DNA of 64,000 nucleotides from Xanthomarina spongicola (GTDB lineage Bacteria; Bacteroidota; Bacteroidia; Flavobacteriales; Flavobacteriaceae): contig NZ_QGGP01000001.1 in the NCBI RefSeq assembly GCF_003148645.1, positions 620,001 through 684,000 of the forward strand, written 5' to 3'. Numbering within the stretch: the stretch's first letter is position 1; each line of letters opens with the position of its first letter. This document shows positions 7,518-16,248 of this stretch, piece after piece. The translations under genes and the position numbers were made by a program. Under the pieces are notes generated by a model that was given only the letters and a program-made list of their open reading frames with translations, was not told the origin of the DNA and searched no databases.

Positions 7518-10154
7518 ATGAAGATAAGAGAGATTAATGCCATGAGAGGACCAAACTATTGGTCTGTAAGACGTCATAAATTAATAGTAATGGTTCTAGA
7601 TCTTGAAGAGATGGAAGAATTTCCATCTAATAAAATTGATGGCTTTTACGATCGATTAAAAACCATGTTCCCAACCATGTACGAGCATCGTTGTTCGGTT
7701 GGAGAACCAGGAGGATTTTTTCAGCGAGTAGAAGAAGGAACTTGGATGGGTCATATAATTGAACACATTGCTTTAGAAATACAAACTCTTGCGGGAATGG
7801 ATGTTGGATTTGGTAGAACTCGTGGTTATGGTGAAGAAGGTGTTTATAATGTAGTTTTTGCATATATGGAAGAGTCTGTTGGTCGTTATGCTGCTAAAGT
7901 CTCTGTTGATATTTGTGAAGCTCTGATTGCTGGTGAAGATTATGATATGACTGACGATATTCAGAAAATGCGTGAGCTTCGTGAAGATTCTCGTCTTGGT
8001 CCAAGTACAGGGTCTATAGTTGAAGAAGCTGAATCGAGAGGTATTCCATGGATTCGTTTAAATAAATATTCTCTTTGTCAATTAGGTTATGGAGCCAATC
8101 AGAAACGTATTCAAGCTACAGTAACAAGTGAAACAAGTAGTATTGGTGTAGAATTAGCTTGCGATAAGGAAGATACAAAATACTTACTGGAACAAGCAGA
8201 AGTTGAAGTGCCAAAAGGCGATATTATTAGACGAGAAAGCAGTCTAGAGGAAGCCTGTCGTTATGTAGGTTATCCACTGGTAATAAAACCAGTTGATGGC
8301 AATCATGGACGTGGTATTACAGTAGATATTCAAAATTATGATGATGCCTTAGTGGCCTTTAGACATGCAAAAGAAAGTTCACGTAGTGGAGCGATAATTG
8401 TAGAAAAATTTATTACTGGAGATGATTACCGTTTGTTAGTTATTAATAATAAATTGGTTGCAGCAGCTAAAAGAACTCCAGCTCACGTTATTGGTGATGG
8501 TAAGTCTACTGTTCAAGAATTAGTAGACGAAATAAACAAAGACCCAAGACGTGGTTATGGTCATGAAAATGTGCTTACCCAAATTACAATAAACGATTTA
8601 ACCAAAACAATTATTAAAGATGCTGGATATACCTTAGAGTCTGTTGTACCTAAAGATGAGATGCTTATATTAAAAGATACTGCAAATTTAAGTACTGGAG
8701 GAACTGCTGAAGATGTGACAGATATAGTGCATCCTGCAAATATTTCAATGGTTGAACGTATTTCGAAAATTATCGATTTGGATATTTGTGGTATAGATAT
8801 AGCAACCACAGATATTTCAAAACCTTTATCTGAAACTGGTGGAGCTGTTCTTGAAGTAAATGCTGGACCTGGATTTAGAATGCACTTAGCACCAACTAAG
8901 GGCTTACCAAGAAATGTAGCAGGTCATGTTATTGATAAATTATTCCCAAAAGGAAATACTGGACGCATTCCTATTGTAGCTATTACTGGAACCAATGGTA
9001 AAACAACAACAACTAGATTAATTGCCCATATGGCAAAAATGAATGGTTATAGAGTTGGTTATACCACTAGTGATGGTGTGTATATTCAAAATAGATTGCT
9101 AATGACTGGAGATTGTACAGGACCTACAAGTGCTGAATTTGTACTAAAAGACCCAACAGTAAATTTTGCTGTTCTTGAAAGCGCCAGAGGAGGATTACTA
9201 AGAGCTGGTCTTGGATACAAAAAGTGTGACATTGGTATTGTTACTAACGTAGCAGCAGACCATTTAGGATTGAAAGGAATTCATACAGTAGAACAATTAG
9301 CAAAAGTAAAAGGTGTAATTCCAGAAACAGTTTTGCCTGATGGTTATGCAATATTAAATGCAGATGACGACCTAGTTTACGAAATGCGACGTACAGTAAA
9401 TAGCAATGTAGCCTTGTTTTCTATGGACGAAAACAATCCAAGAATTAAAGCTTTACAACGTATGGGAGGAATTACTGCTGTTTACGAAAATGGCTTTGTT
9501 ACTATTTGTCGTGGCGAATGGAAAATGCGAATTATGAAAGCCGAAAACATACCATTGACTTATGGTGGAAAAGCAAAATTCATGATTCAAAATGTGTTGC
9601 CAGCTATTTTAACAGCAAATATTCAAGGCTTTAGCATTGAAGACATGAAAGCTGCACTAGAAACATTTATTCCTTCTGCAACACAAACACCAGGACGTTT
9701 AAATTTATTCGAGTTTCAAAACTTTACAATACTTCTAGATTATGCTCACAATCCAGCAGGAATGTTAGCACTTAAAAAGTTTACAGATGAATTAGACGCA
9801 ACTGTAAAAGTTGGAATTATTGCAGGAGTAGGAGATAGAAGAGATGAAGACACGAATCTGGTAGGGAGTATTGCAGCAGATATGTTTGATGAAATTATTA
9901 TTCGACAAGATAAACGCTTACGAGGGAGAACAGAAGAGGAACTTATTAAGTTGTTAAATGATGGTATTCAGTCTAAAGACCCTAAAAAGAAAACAACTAT
10001 CATCCCCTCAGAAAAAGAAGCCATAACGTTTGCAGTTAAAAATGCTGTAAAAGGTTCGCTTATTATTTTATGTAGCGATGTCATTCCAGATGCTTTAGCG
10101 TTGGTTCAAAAATTTAAAGAACAAGATATGAAAGGTGAGCCGTTTCAAGCTTAA
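7518..10154 (+). CDS. cphA: Cyanophycin synthetase
   Basis: ATP-dependent, template-free ligase that alternately adds Asp to the backbone and Arg to its side chains. It has 878 aa, matching cyanobacterial CphA1. Three modules are visible. The N domain (about 1-160) contains HIIEH at 79-83, like the metal-binding HxxEH of the primer-making hydrolytic site described in some CphA1 enzymes. The ATP-grasp domain (about 210-470) includes PLVIKPVDGNHGRG and LEVNAGPGFRMH. The Mur-ligase-like domain (about 480-760) has P-loop GTNGKTTTT near residue 490, DYAHNPAG and PGRLN. All three look intact, so activity is likely. An aldehyde dehydrogenase gene follows after 7 bases. Confidence 0.95.
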   Translation: MKIREINAMRGPNYWSVRRHKLIVMVLDLEEMEEFPSNKIDGFYDRLKTMFPTMYEHRCSVGEPGGFFQRVEEGTWMGHIIEHIALEIQTLAGMDVGFGRTRGYGEEGVYNVVFAYMEESVGRYAAKVSVDICEALIAGEDYDMTDDIQKMRELREDSRLGPSTGSIVEEAESRGIPWIRLNKYSLCQLGYGANQKRIQATVTSETSSIGVELACDKEDTKYLLEQAEVEVPKGDIIRRESSLEEACRYVGYPLVIKPVDGNHGRGITVDIQNYDDALVAFRHAKESSRSGAIIVEKFITGDDYRLLVINNKLVAAAKRTPAHVIGDGKSTVQELVDEINKDPRRGYGHENVLTQITINDLTKTIIKDAGYTLESVVPKDEMLILKDTANLSTGGTAEDVTDIVHPANISMVERISKIIDLDICGIDIATTDISKPLSETGGAVLEVNAGPGFRMHLAPTKGLPRNVAGHVIDKLFPKGNTGRIPIVAITGTNGKTTTTRLIAHMAKMNGYRVGYTTSDGVYIQNRLLMTGDCTGPTSAEFVLKDPTVNFAVLESARGGLLRAGLGYKKCDIGIVTNVAADHLGLKGIHTVEQLAKVKGVIPETVLPDGYAILNADDDLVYEMRRTVNSNVALFSMDENNPRIKALQRMGGITAVYENGFVTICRGEWKMRIMKAENIPLTYGGKAKFMIQNVLPAILTANIQGFSIEDMKAALETFIPSATQTPGRLNLFEFQNFTILLDYAHNPAGMLALKKFTDELDATVKVGIIAGVGDRRDEDTNLVGSIAADMFDEIIIRQDKRLRGRTEEELIKLLNDGIQSKDPKKKTTIIPSEKEAITFAVKNAVKGSLIILCSDVIPDALALVQKFKEQDMKGEPFQA

Positions 10155-10161
10155 TTAAACT

Positions 10162-11571
10162 ATGGATTATAAGGAAAATAAATTTGCTAATTTATTCGAG
10201 AAACAAAAAGCGAATCAATTTGTTGTTGGTAATACAACCTATAAGGAACGTATAAAAAAGCTAAAACGATTAAAAAATGCTTTAGAATATACTTATAGAG
10301 ACTTATTAAAAAACGCACTTTACAAAGATTTTAAAAAACCTTTTGTAGAAACTGATTTAACAGAGATTTACTTAGTAATAAAGGAAATTAAAGTAGTAAT
10401 CTCAAATTTAAAAAACTGGACTTCCAAACAAAAAGTAGAAACACCTTTAGCACTCTTTGGAACATCGTCTTGGATACATTACGAACCTAAAGGTGTTTGT
10501 TTAATTCTTTCACCTTGGAATTATCCAATAAATTTAACTTTTAGTCCTTTGGTTTCTGCAATTGCTGCAGGAAACACCGTTTTTATTAAGCCTTCTGAAC
10601 TAACACCAAATACATCTAAAGTTATGGCAGATCTTGTTAAAGATGTTTTTAATGAAAATGAAGTCGTTTTAATTGAAGGTGCTGTTGATGTGGCTCAAGA
10701 ACTATTGAAATTGCCTTTTAATCACATATTTTTCACAGGTTCCCCAGCTGTTGGTAAAATAGTTATGGAAGCTGCATCAAAAAACTTAACATCTGTAACC
10801 TTAGAATTAGGAGGAAAATCGCCAACCATTATAGATGAAACTGCAAATATTAATAATGCTATAGAAAATTTAGTATGGGGAAAACATATTAATAATGGGC
10901 AAACTTGTATTGCTCCAGACTATGTGTGGATTCATGAATCTGTAAAAGGCTCATTTATTGAAGCTTATAAAAAGAAGCTGGAAGTTTATTATACTTCAGA
11001 TGTTTCAACATCAGATTCTTATTGCAGAATTGTAAATAATAAGCATTATAACAGGTTGGTAAGCTATATTGAAAATGCCAAAGAAACTGATGCTACTATA
11101 GAATTAGGAGGTCATTATAATAGTAATGATAACTATATCGAACCAACAGTTATTTCAAATTTAAAGGATGACACATTACTGATGCAGGAAGAAATATTTG
11201 GACCGATTCTTCCAATTAAAACTTATAAAAATATTGATGAGGTTATCAATTATATTAATGAAAGAGAAAAGCCTCTTGCGCTATATATTTATAGTAAAAA
11301 TAAGAGAGTAATAAATTATGTTCTTAATAATACCAGAGCAGGTGGAACATGTATAAATACAAATGCATTACAGGTTACTAATCATTATCTACCATTTGGT
11401 GGATCTAATAATAGTGGTATTGGTAAGACACATGGATTTTTTGGATTTCAAGATTTTTCAAATCAACGTGCAGTTTTAAAAAGACACACTATTGGACCAC
11501 TTAATTTATTATTCCCACCTTATAATAACTGGAAACAAAAAATAGTGGATTTGACCATTAAGTGGTTTTAA
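10162..11571 (+). CDS. Aldehyde dehydrogenase, class 3 / fatty-aldehyde type
   Basis: NAD(P)-dependent oxidation of an aldehyde to a carboxylic acid. 469 aa. Landmarks: LILSPWNYPINL (cofactor pocket), FFTGSPAVGKIVM (nucleotide-binding turn), LELGGKSPTII (general base Glu) and NNGQTCIAPDYV with the catalytic Cys. The short length and C-terminal hydrophobic tail (PLNLLFPPYNNW) resemble class 3 ALDHs, some of which sit on membranes. It begins 7 bases after cphA and is probably cotranscribed, but no link to cyanophycin is known to me and the substrate is unassigned. Its stop shares the four bases TTAA with the stop of the convergent glycosylasparaginase gene. Confidence 0.88.
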   Translation: MDYKENKFANLFEKQKANQFVVGNTTYKERIKKLKRLKNALEYTYRDLLKNALYKDFKKPFVETDLTEIYLVIKEIKVVISNLKNWTSKQKVETPLALFGTSSWIHYEPKGVCLILSPWNYPINLTFSPLVSAIAAGNTVFIKPSELTPNTSKVMADLVKDVFNENEVVLIEGAVDVAQELLKLPFNHIFFTGSPAVGKIVMEAASKNLTSVTLELGGKSPTIIDETANINNAIENLVWGKHINNGQTCIAPDYVWIHESVKGSFIEAYKKKLEVYYTSDVSTSDSYCRIVNNKHYNRLVSYIENAKETDATIELGGHYNSNDNYIEPTVISNLKDDTLLMQEEIFGPILPIKTYKNIDEVINYINEREKPLALYIYSKNKRVINYVLNNTRAGGTCINTNALQVTNHYLPFGGSNNSGIGKTHGFFGFQDFSNQRAVLKRHTIGPLNLLFPPYNNWKQKIVDLTIKWF

Positions 11572-12569
11572 GTTTTATAAAAAAAATCTGATTGTATTTG
11601 CTCATTCACTCCATCTTGAAACTTGGTCATACTAAACCATTGATGAATTGAATAGCTTCCTATTTCTCCTTGTTTATTAACTGCAATATATCCAACCTGA
11701 AAGTTTTTATAATCGCTTTTTGGTTTGTTGACGATTCTGTTTATCGCTTCTTCGCAAGCTTCCTGAGGCGATTTACCTTGACGCATCAATTCAACCACTA
11801 AAAAGCTGCCAACGGTTTTTACGACTTCTTCACCTAATCCAGTAGCAACACATGCGCCAATTTCGTTATCTACAAATAACCCAGAACCAATTATTGGAGA
11901 GTCGCCAACACGTCCAGCCATTTTATATGCTAATCCACTTGTGGTACAAGCTCCAGAAATATCACCATTTTTGTCTATAGCCAACATACCAATAGTGTCA
12001 TGGTTCTCGATATTGATAATGGGTTTGTATTCAGATTCTACTTTCCATTTTTCCCAAGCTTCTTTAGAGGCTTCAGTTAGTAGATTTTCTTTTTTAAAAC
12101 CGAGTTCATAGGCATATTGTTCAGCACCTTTTCCGGCTAGCATGACATGAGGTGTTTCTTCCATAACTTTTCGTGCAACGGAAACAGCATGAGTCACATT
12201 TTGTAAATACACAACCGAACCACAATTACCATGTTTGTCCATGATGCAAGCATCTAAAGTGACATTGCCTTCACGATCAGGCAGACCACCTTTTCCAACA
12301 GATTGATTCATGACATCGGCTTCTTCAATCATACATCCTTGTTCAACAGCATCTAGAGCATTTCCTCCAGCCTGTAAAACTTCCATGGCTTTTGCTGTGG
12401 CATTTTCTACATGCCAAGTGGCAATAACCAATGGTAATGATGCCTTGCTAGTGTTTGCTATAATTTTTTTGTCTTCGGAAGGATTTTCAACACAACTTGC
12501 TATAGTGCTTCCAACTGCTAATCCAACTCCAGTTAAGGAGGCGTTTTTAATAAAATTTCTTCTCTTCAT
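11568..12569 (-). CDS. Glycosylasparaginase, exported
   Basis: N4-(beta-N-acetylglucosaminyl)-L-asparaginase: cleaves the GlcNAc-Asn bond left after N-glycan and peptide trimming, giving aspartate and a glycosylamine. It has 333 aa. The N-terminus has a Tat-like RRNF motif, a hydrophobic stretch and lipobox IASC (Cys26), so it is predicted to be an exported lipoprotein. The autocleavage nucleophile is Thr192 in NHDTIGML, which with ATWHV near residue 50 matches glycosylasparaginase rather than isoaspartyl peptidase; GRVGDSPIIGSG binds substrate. It starts 5 bases after the GH92 stop, as the last gene of the GH92-transporter-GH92-glycosylasparaginase operon, which supports a role in N-glycan catabolism. 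Confidence 0.9.
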   Translation of the reverse strand: MKRRNFIKNASLTGVGLAVGSTIASCVENPSEDKKIIANTSKASLPLVIATWHVENATAKAMEVLQAGGNALDAVEQGCMIEEADVMNQSVGKGGLPDREGNVTLDACIMDKHGNCGSVVYLQNVTHAVSVARKVMEETPHVMLAGKGAEQYAYELGFKKENLLTEASKEAWEKWKVESEYKPIINIENHDTIGMLAIDKNGDISGACTTSGLAYKMAGRVGDSPIIGSGLFVDNEIGACVATGLGEEVVKTVGSFLVVELMRQGKSPQEACEEAINRIVNKPKSDYKNFQVGYIAVNKQGEIGSYSIHQWFSMTKFQDGVNEQIQSDFFYKT

Positions 12570-12574
12570 AATTC

Positions 12575-14911
12575 TTAATTTTTTGGTGTATTAGACATTT
12601 CAAAAATAAGTTCTCCACCATTCATAATATCTTGATGCGATAACAAAGTGCCTTCAAGAGTTTTTCCATTTATAGAAACCCGTTGCACATACACATTTTC
12701 TTTACTTTGATTATTAGCTCTAATGATTAATGTTTTTCCATTTTCTAAATGAATTTTCGCTTCTTTAACCATGGGACTTCCTAAAGCATAATCTGATGAG
12801 CCAGGAGTTACAGGATAAAAACCTAAACTACTAAAAACATACCAAGCACTCATTTGTCCAGCATCGTCGTTACCACAAAGCCCATCAACTGTTGGTCCAT
12901 ACATAGTATCCATAATCATTCTTACACGAGCTTGTGTTTTTTCTGGATGTCCAGTCCAATTATACAAGTAGGGAATATGATGTCCAGGTTCGTTGCCATG
13001 TACATAATTTCCAATAATACCATCGCGAGTAATATCTTCGTGATTTGAAATGTATTTTTCTTCAATTTCCATAGTGAATAGGGAATCTAAATGCTGTGTG
13101 AAACGCTCTTTTCCTCCCATCATCCCAATCATTTTATCAATGTTTTGAGGCACATATAATCCATAATTCCATGCATTTCCTTCAATAAATCCTTGTCCAT
13201 GTGTGTCCATTGGGTCAAAGTTTTTTCTGAATGTGCCATCAGCTAATTTTGGTCTCATATATCCGATTTTAGGATCATAAACGTTGTTGTAATATTCGGA
13301 ACGTTTTAAGAATTCTGTTTCAACTGAAATGTCTCCAATTTGATTTGCTATTTGGGCAATGCACCAATCGTTATAGGCATATTCCAAGGTTTTAGATACT
13401 GAAGAATGGCTTTTATCATCTGGCACGTATTGATAATCGATGTAATCTCCCAAACCATCAAAATACTTCACGTTTGCTGTATTCACAGAAGCTTCTAAAG
13501 CACGTTCTTGATTAAAATCTCCAATATTCTTTGCCATTGCATCTGCAATAACCGATGTTGCATGATAACCAATCATACACCAATTTTCATTGGCATAATG
13601 GCTCCAAATAGGCAACATATTATGTGCACTTTGGTCATGATGTGCCAACATACTTTTTATCATATCGTTGTTGCGTTGAGGTTGTGTGATGTTGAACAAT
13701 GGATGCAAGGCTCTGTAAGTGTCCCAAAGCGAAAAAATGGTGTAGTTTGTAAAACCTTCAGAAGTGTGAATATTTTGGTCTAAACCTCTGTATTGTCCAT
13801 CGACATCTTCATAAATAATTGGTGAAAGATTGGTATGATATAATGCTGTATAAAACGTTGTTTTTTGCTCTTCAGTAAGCGTTTCAACTTCAATTTTTGA
13901 TAGTTCATTGTTCCATTTTTCACTGGTTTCTTCATAAGTTTTGTTGAAATCCCAATGTGGAATTTCAGCAACCAGATTTTTTAAAGCTCCAGCCGAACTC
14001 ACATTAGACAACCCCATTTTTAACTTAATTTGCTCGCCCTCTTCTGTATCAAAATTGAAATATGCTCTAATGTCTTTTCCTGCCATTTCTGGGAAATTTT
14101 CATCTTGATTAAAGCGTCTGTAGAAGCCATCATATGTAATGTTATCATATTTTTTATGACCATAACTTTTAAAGGGTTTCGAGAATTGCATGGCGAAAAA
14201 TACTTTCTTATCTCTAGCCCAACCTTTGGTTTGCCTATAACCTGTAATCATGGAATCGTTTTCAACACGAATAAAAGTCCACACATTTTTATTGTCGTGA
14301 TGATACACATTATAAACCATATCTAAAATAATATGTGCATCATTAGATTTTGGAAATGTATATTGATGAAAACCTACGCGTTCACTAGCAGTCAATTCAG
14401 CTTGAATATTATAGCTATCCAAATCTACTTTATAATAACCTGGAGATGCTTCTTCAGAACTATGTAAAAAAGTAGAATAAAAGCCTTTCTCACCTTCCTT
14501 GGTTTCTAAAGGATCAAGCACTAATTTACCTGTGGTTGGCATGATGAGAAGATCACCCAAATCCGAATGTCCTGTGCCACTAAAATTGGTGTGTGCAAAT
14601 CCAATGATGGTTGAGTCACGATATTGGTAACCAGCACAATATTCATAGGTTTCAGTATTGTATTTTCCATCTTCAAACATGACTTCAAAGTTGGTCTGAG
14701 GACTCAATTGAACCATACCAAAAGGTGCAGTAGCTCCAGGAAATACATGTCCCATTTTACTAGTCCCTATAAAAGGATTGACGTATTGTGTATAATAAGT
14801 TGTTGGTACATTTAAACTTGTTGTTTCTTCTACGTTTTCGTTTTTAGTTGTTTCATTTTTACAAGCAAATGCAAGTCCTATAATTAGTAATAATATTAGT
14901 TTTCTAAACAT
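12575..14911 (-). CDS. GH92 alpha-mannosidase, lipoprotein
   Basis: Exo-acting Ca2+-dependent alpha-mannosidase of the kind that trims high-mannose N-glycans. I start it at the ATG at 14911, giving 778 aa: this places the signal peptide MFRKLILLLIIGLAFAC with lipobox Cys17 at the N-terminus, whereas the upstream in-frame start at 14962 would bury it. GH92 landmarks: YVNPFIGTS, FPGATAPFGMVQLSP, SLWDTYRALHPL, HGNEPGHHIPYLYN and GNDDAGQMSAWYVFSSLGFYPV. The start overlaps the transporter stop by 8 bases, which suggests translational coupling. The protein has no C-terminal accessory domains, unlike the second GH92. Linkage specificity cannot be read from the sequence. Confidence 0.93.
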   Translation of the reverse strand: MFRKLILLLIIGLAFACKNETTKNENVEETTSLNVPTTYYTQYVNPFIGTSKMGHVFPGATAPFGMVQLSPQTNFEVMFEDGKYNTETYEYCAGYQYRDSTIIGFAHTNFSGTGHSDLGDLLIMPTTGKLVLDPLETKEGEKGFYSTFLHSSEEASPGYYKVDLDSYNIQAELTASERVGFHQYTFPKSNDAHIILDMVYNVYHHDNKNVWTFIRVENDSMITGYRQTKGWARDKKVFFAMQFSKPFKSYGHKKYDNITYDGFYRRFNQDENFPEMAGKDIRAYFNFDTEEGEQIKLKMGLSNVSSAGALKNLVAEIPHWDFNKTYEETSEKWNNELSKIEVETLTEEQKTTFYTALYHTNLSPIIYEDVDGQYRGLDQNIHTSEGFTNYTIFSLWDTYRALHPLFNITQPQRNNDMIKSMLAHHDQSAHNMLPIWSHYANENWCMIGYHATSVIADAMAKNIGDFNQERALEASVNTANVKYFDGLGDYIDYQYVPDDKSHSSVSKTLEYAYNDWCIAQIANQIGDISVETEFLKRSEYYNNVYDPKIGYMRPKLADGTFRKNFDPMDTHGQGFIEGNAWNYGLYVPQNIDKMIGMMGGKERFTQHLDSLFTMEIEEKYISNHEDITRDGIIGNYVHGNEPGHHIPYLYNWTGHPEKTQARVRMIMDTMYGPTVDGLCGNDDAGQMSAWYVFSSLGFYPVTPGSSDYALGSPMVKEAKIHLENGKTLIIRANNQSKENVYVQRVSINGKTLEGTLLSHQDIMNGGELIFEMSNTPKN

Positions 14912-16215
14912 TTTGTAATTTGTTTTTAGAATTTTTATAACCATACCATAAAATATAACCATAGCAGATTACAATAAATAATAAGGCTGATTTAAAGCCT
15001 ACGTTATCCGTTAGTAGCCCAAATAATGGAGGAATTATTGCGCCTCCAACAATTGCCATACATAACAATCCAGATGCTTTTGGTTTTAAATCGCCAATAC
15101 CATTTAATGCTAATGTAAAAATAGTTGGGAACATGATGGAATTAAATAAACCAACAGCTAAAATGCTCCACATACTTAATAATCCTGTTGTACTGATAGA
15201 AACAAATATGAGACAGATAGCTATAGTTGCAAAGATTCCAAGAACTTTTCCTGGTTTCATGATTTTGGTTAAATAGGCTCCAGCAAAACGGCCAATCATT
15301 GCTCCAGACCAATAAAAAGTAACAAAGACACCAACAATAGCTTTACTATCTTTTTCTGTAATTCCAGAATTAAGAATGCCTTCAGCAATAGATTTCATAA
15401 AGCTATTTTCTTTTATAACATCAACTAAATTCATATCAAGAAAGTAGTTAACCAAATAGCTTCCAATGGCAACCTCTGCTCCAACATAGAAGAAGATGCC
15501 CAAAACGCCTAACATTAAATTTTTGTTTTTAAAGGCTTCAGCATAGGTTCCTGTGTTTTCTTCGCTAATCATTTTTGGAAGTTTCGCAAAGAGAAATATT
15601 CCAGCTATAAATACTATAAATAATGCCAGTCCTAAAAAAGGTGTTTGAACTGCAGAGGCTTCAGAAGCTAAATAGGTGTCTTTTGCCGTTCCTACTAACC
15701 CTTCAATCTCTTCTGTAGTTTTAATTTTATCGCTTAAAATAAACAAAGCTCCAACTGCTGGAGCAATGGCTGTTCCTAATGAGTTGAATGCTTGCGATAG
15801 GTTTAATCTACTTGAAGCTCCATCTTCAGAACCTAAAACTGCAACAAATGGATTGGCAGCTACTTGCAAAATGGTCATGCCTCCAGCCAAAATAAAATAA
15901 GCTAACATAAAAATTCCAAATATTCTGTAAGATGCAGCAGGATAAAAGAGCAAACAACCTAAAGCCATAGTTAACAATCCGAAAATGATGCCCTTTTTAT
16001 ACCCAATTTTAGACAAGATATAACTAGCAGGAATAGAAAGTATAAAATAAGCTCCAAAAAAGGCGAACTGTACCATTCCAGCTTGAAAGTAGGAGAGTGT
16101 AAATAGCTCGCGAAGTCTTGGAATTAAAGAGTCTACTAAAACAGTTATAAATCCCCAAAGGAAAAATAACAGAGTTAGTAGAATGAAGGATGAACGATAC
16201 GATTTTTGTTGTCAT
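14904..16215 (-). pseudogene. FucP-like sugar MFS transporter with 5' frameshift
   Basis: Proton-coupled sugar permease of the fucose/glucose-galactose MFS group, probably importing the mannose or GlcNAc released by its neighbours. The open frame from 16076 gives only 390 aa and lacks transmembrane helix 1. Read further upstream, the same frame continues with family-typical FFLWGFITVLVDSLIPRL up to about 16210 but contains no start codon before a TGA. The ATG at 16215 is one base out of frame. Removing one A from the A5 run (T5 at 16203-16207 on the plus strand) restores a protein of about 436 aa starting MTTKSYRSSFI, the normal family length. The rest (AANPFVAVLG, SQAFNSLGTAIAP) is intact. 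It may be a true lesion, phase variation or a sequencing error. Confidence 0.8.
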
Positions 16216-16248
16216 TACTAGACCTTTAGGTCATGGCAATCGGTTGTG

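Noticed and set aside
16024-16215. Apparent separate 63-aa gene on the minus strand
   Set aside because: It uses the ATG of the sugar permease in a shifted frame; the other frame encodes the permease's first helix. It is the frameshifted 5' end, not a gene.
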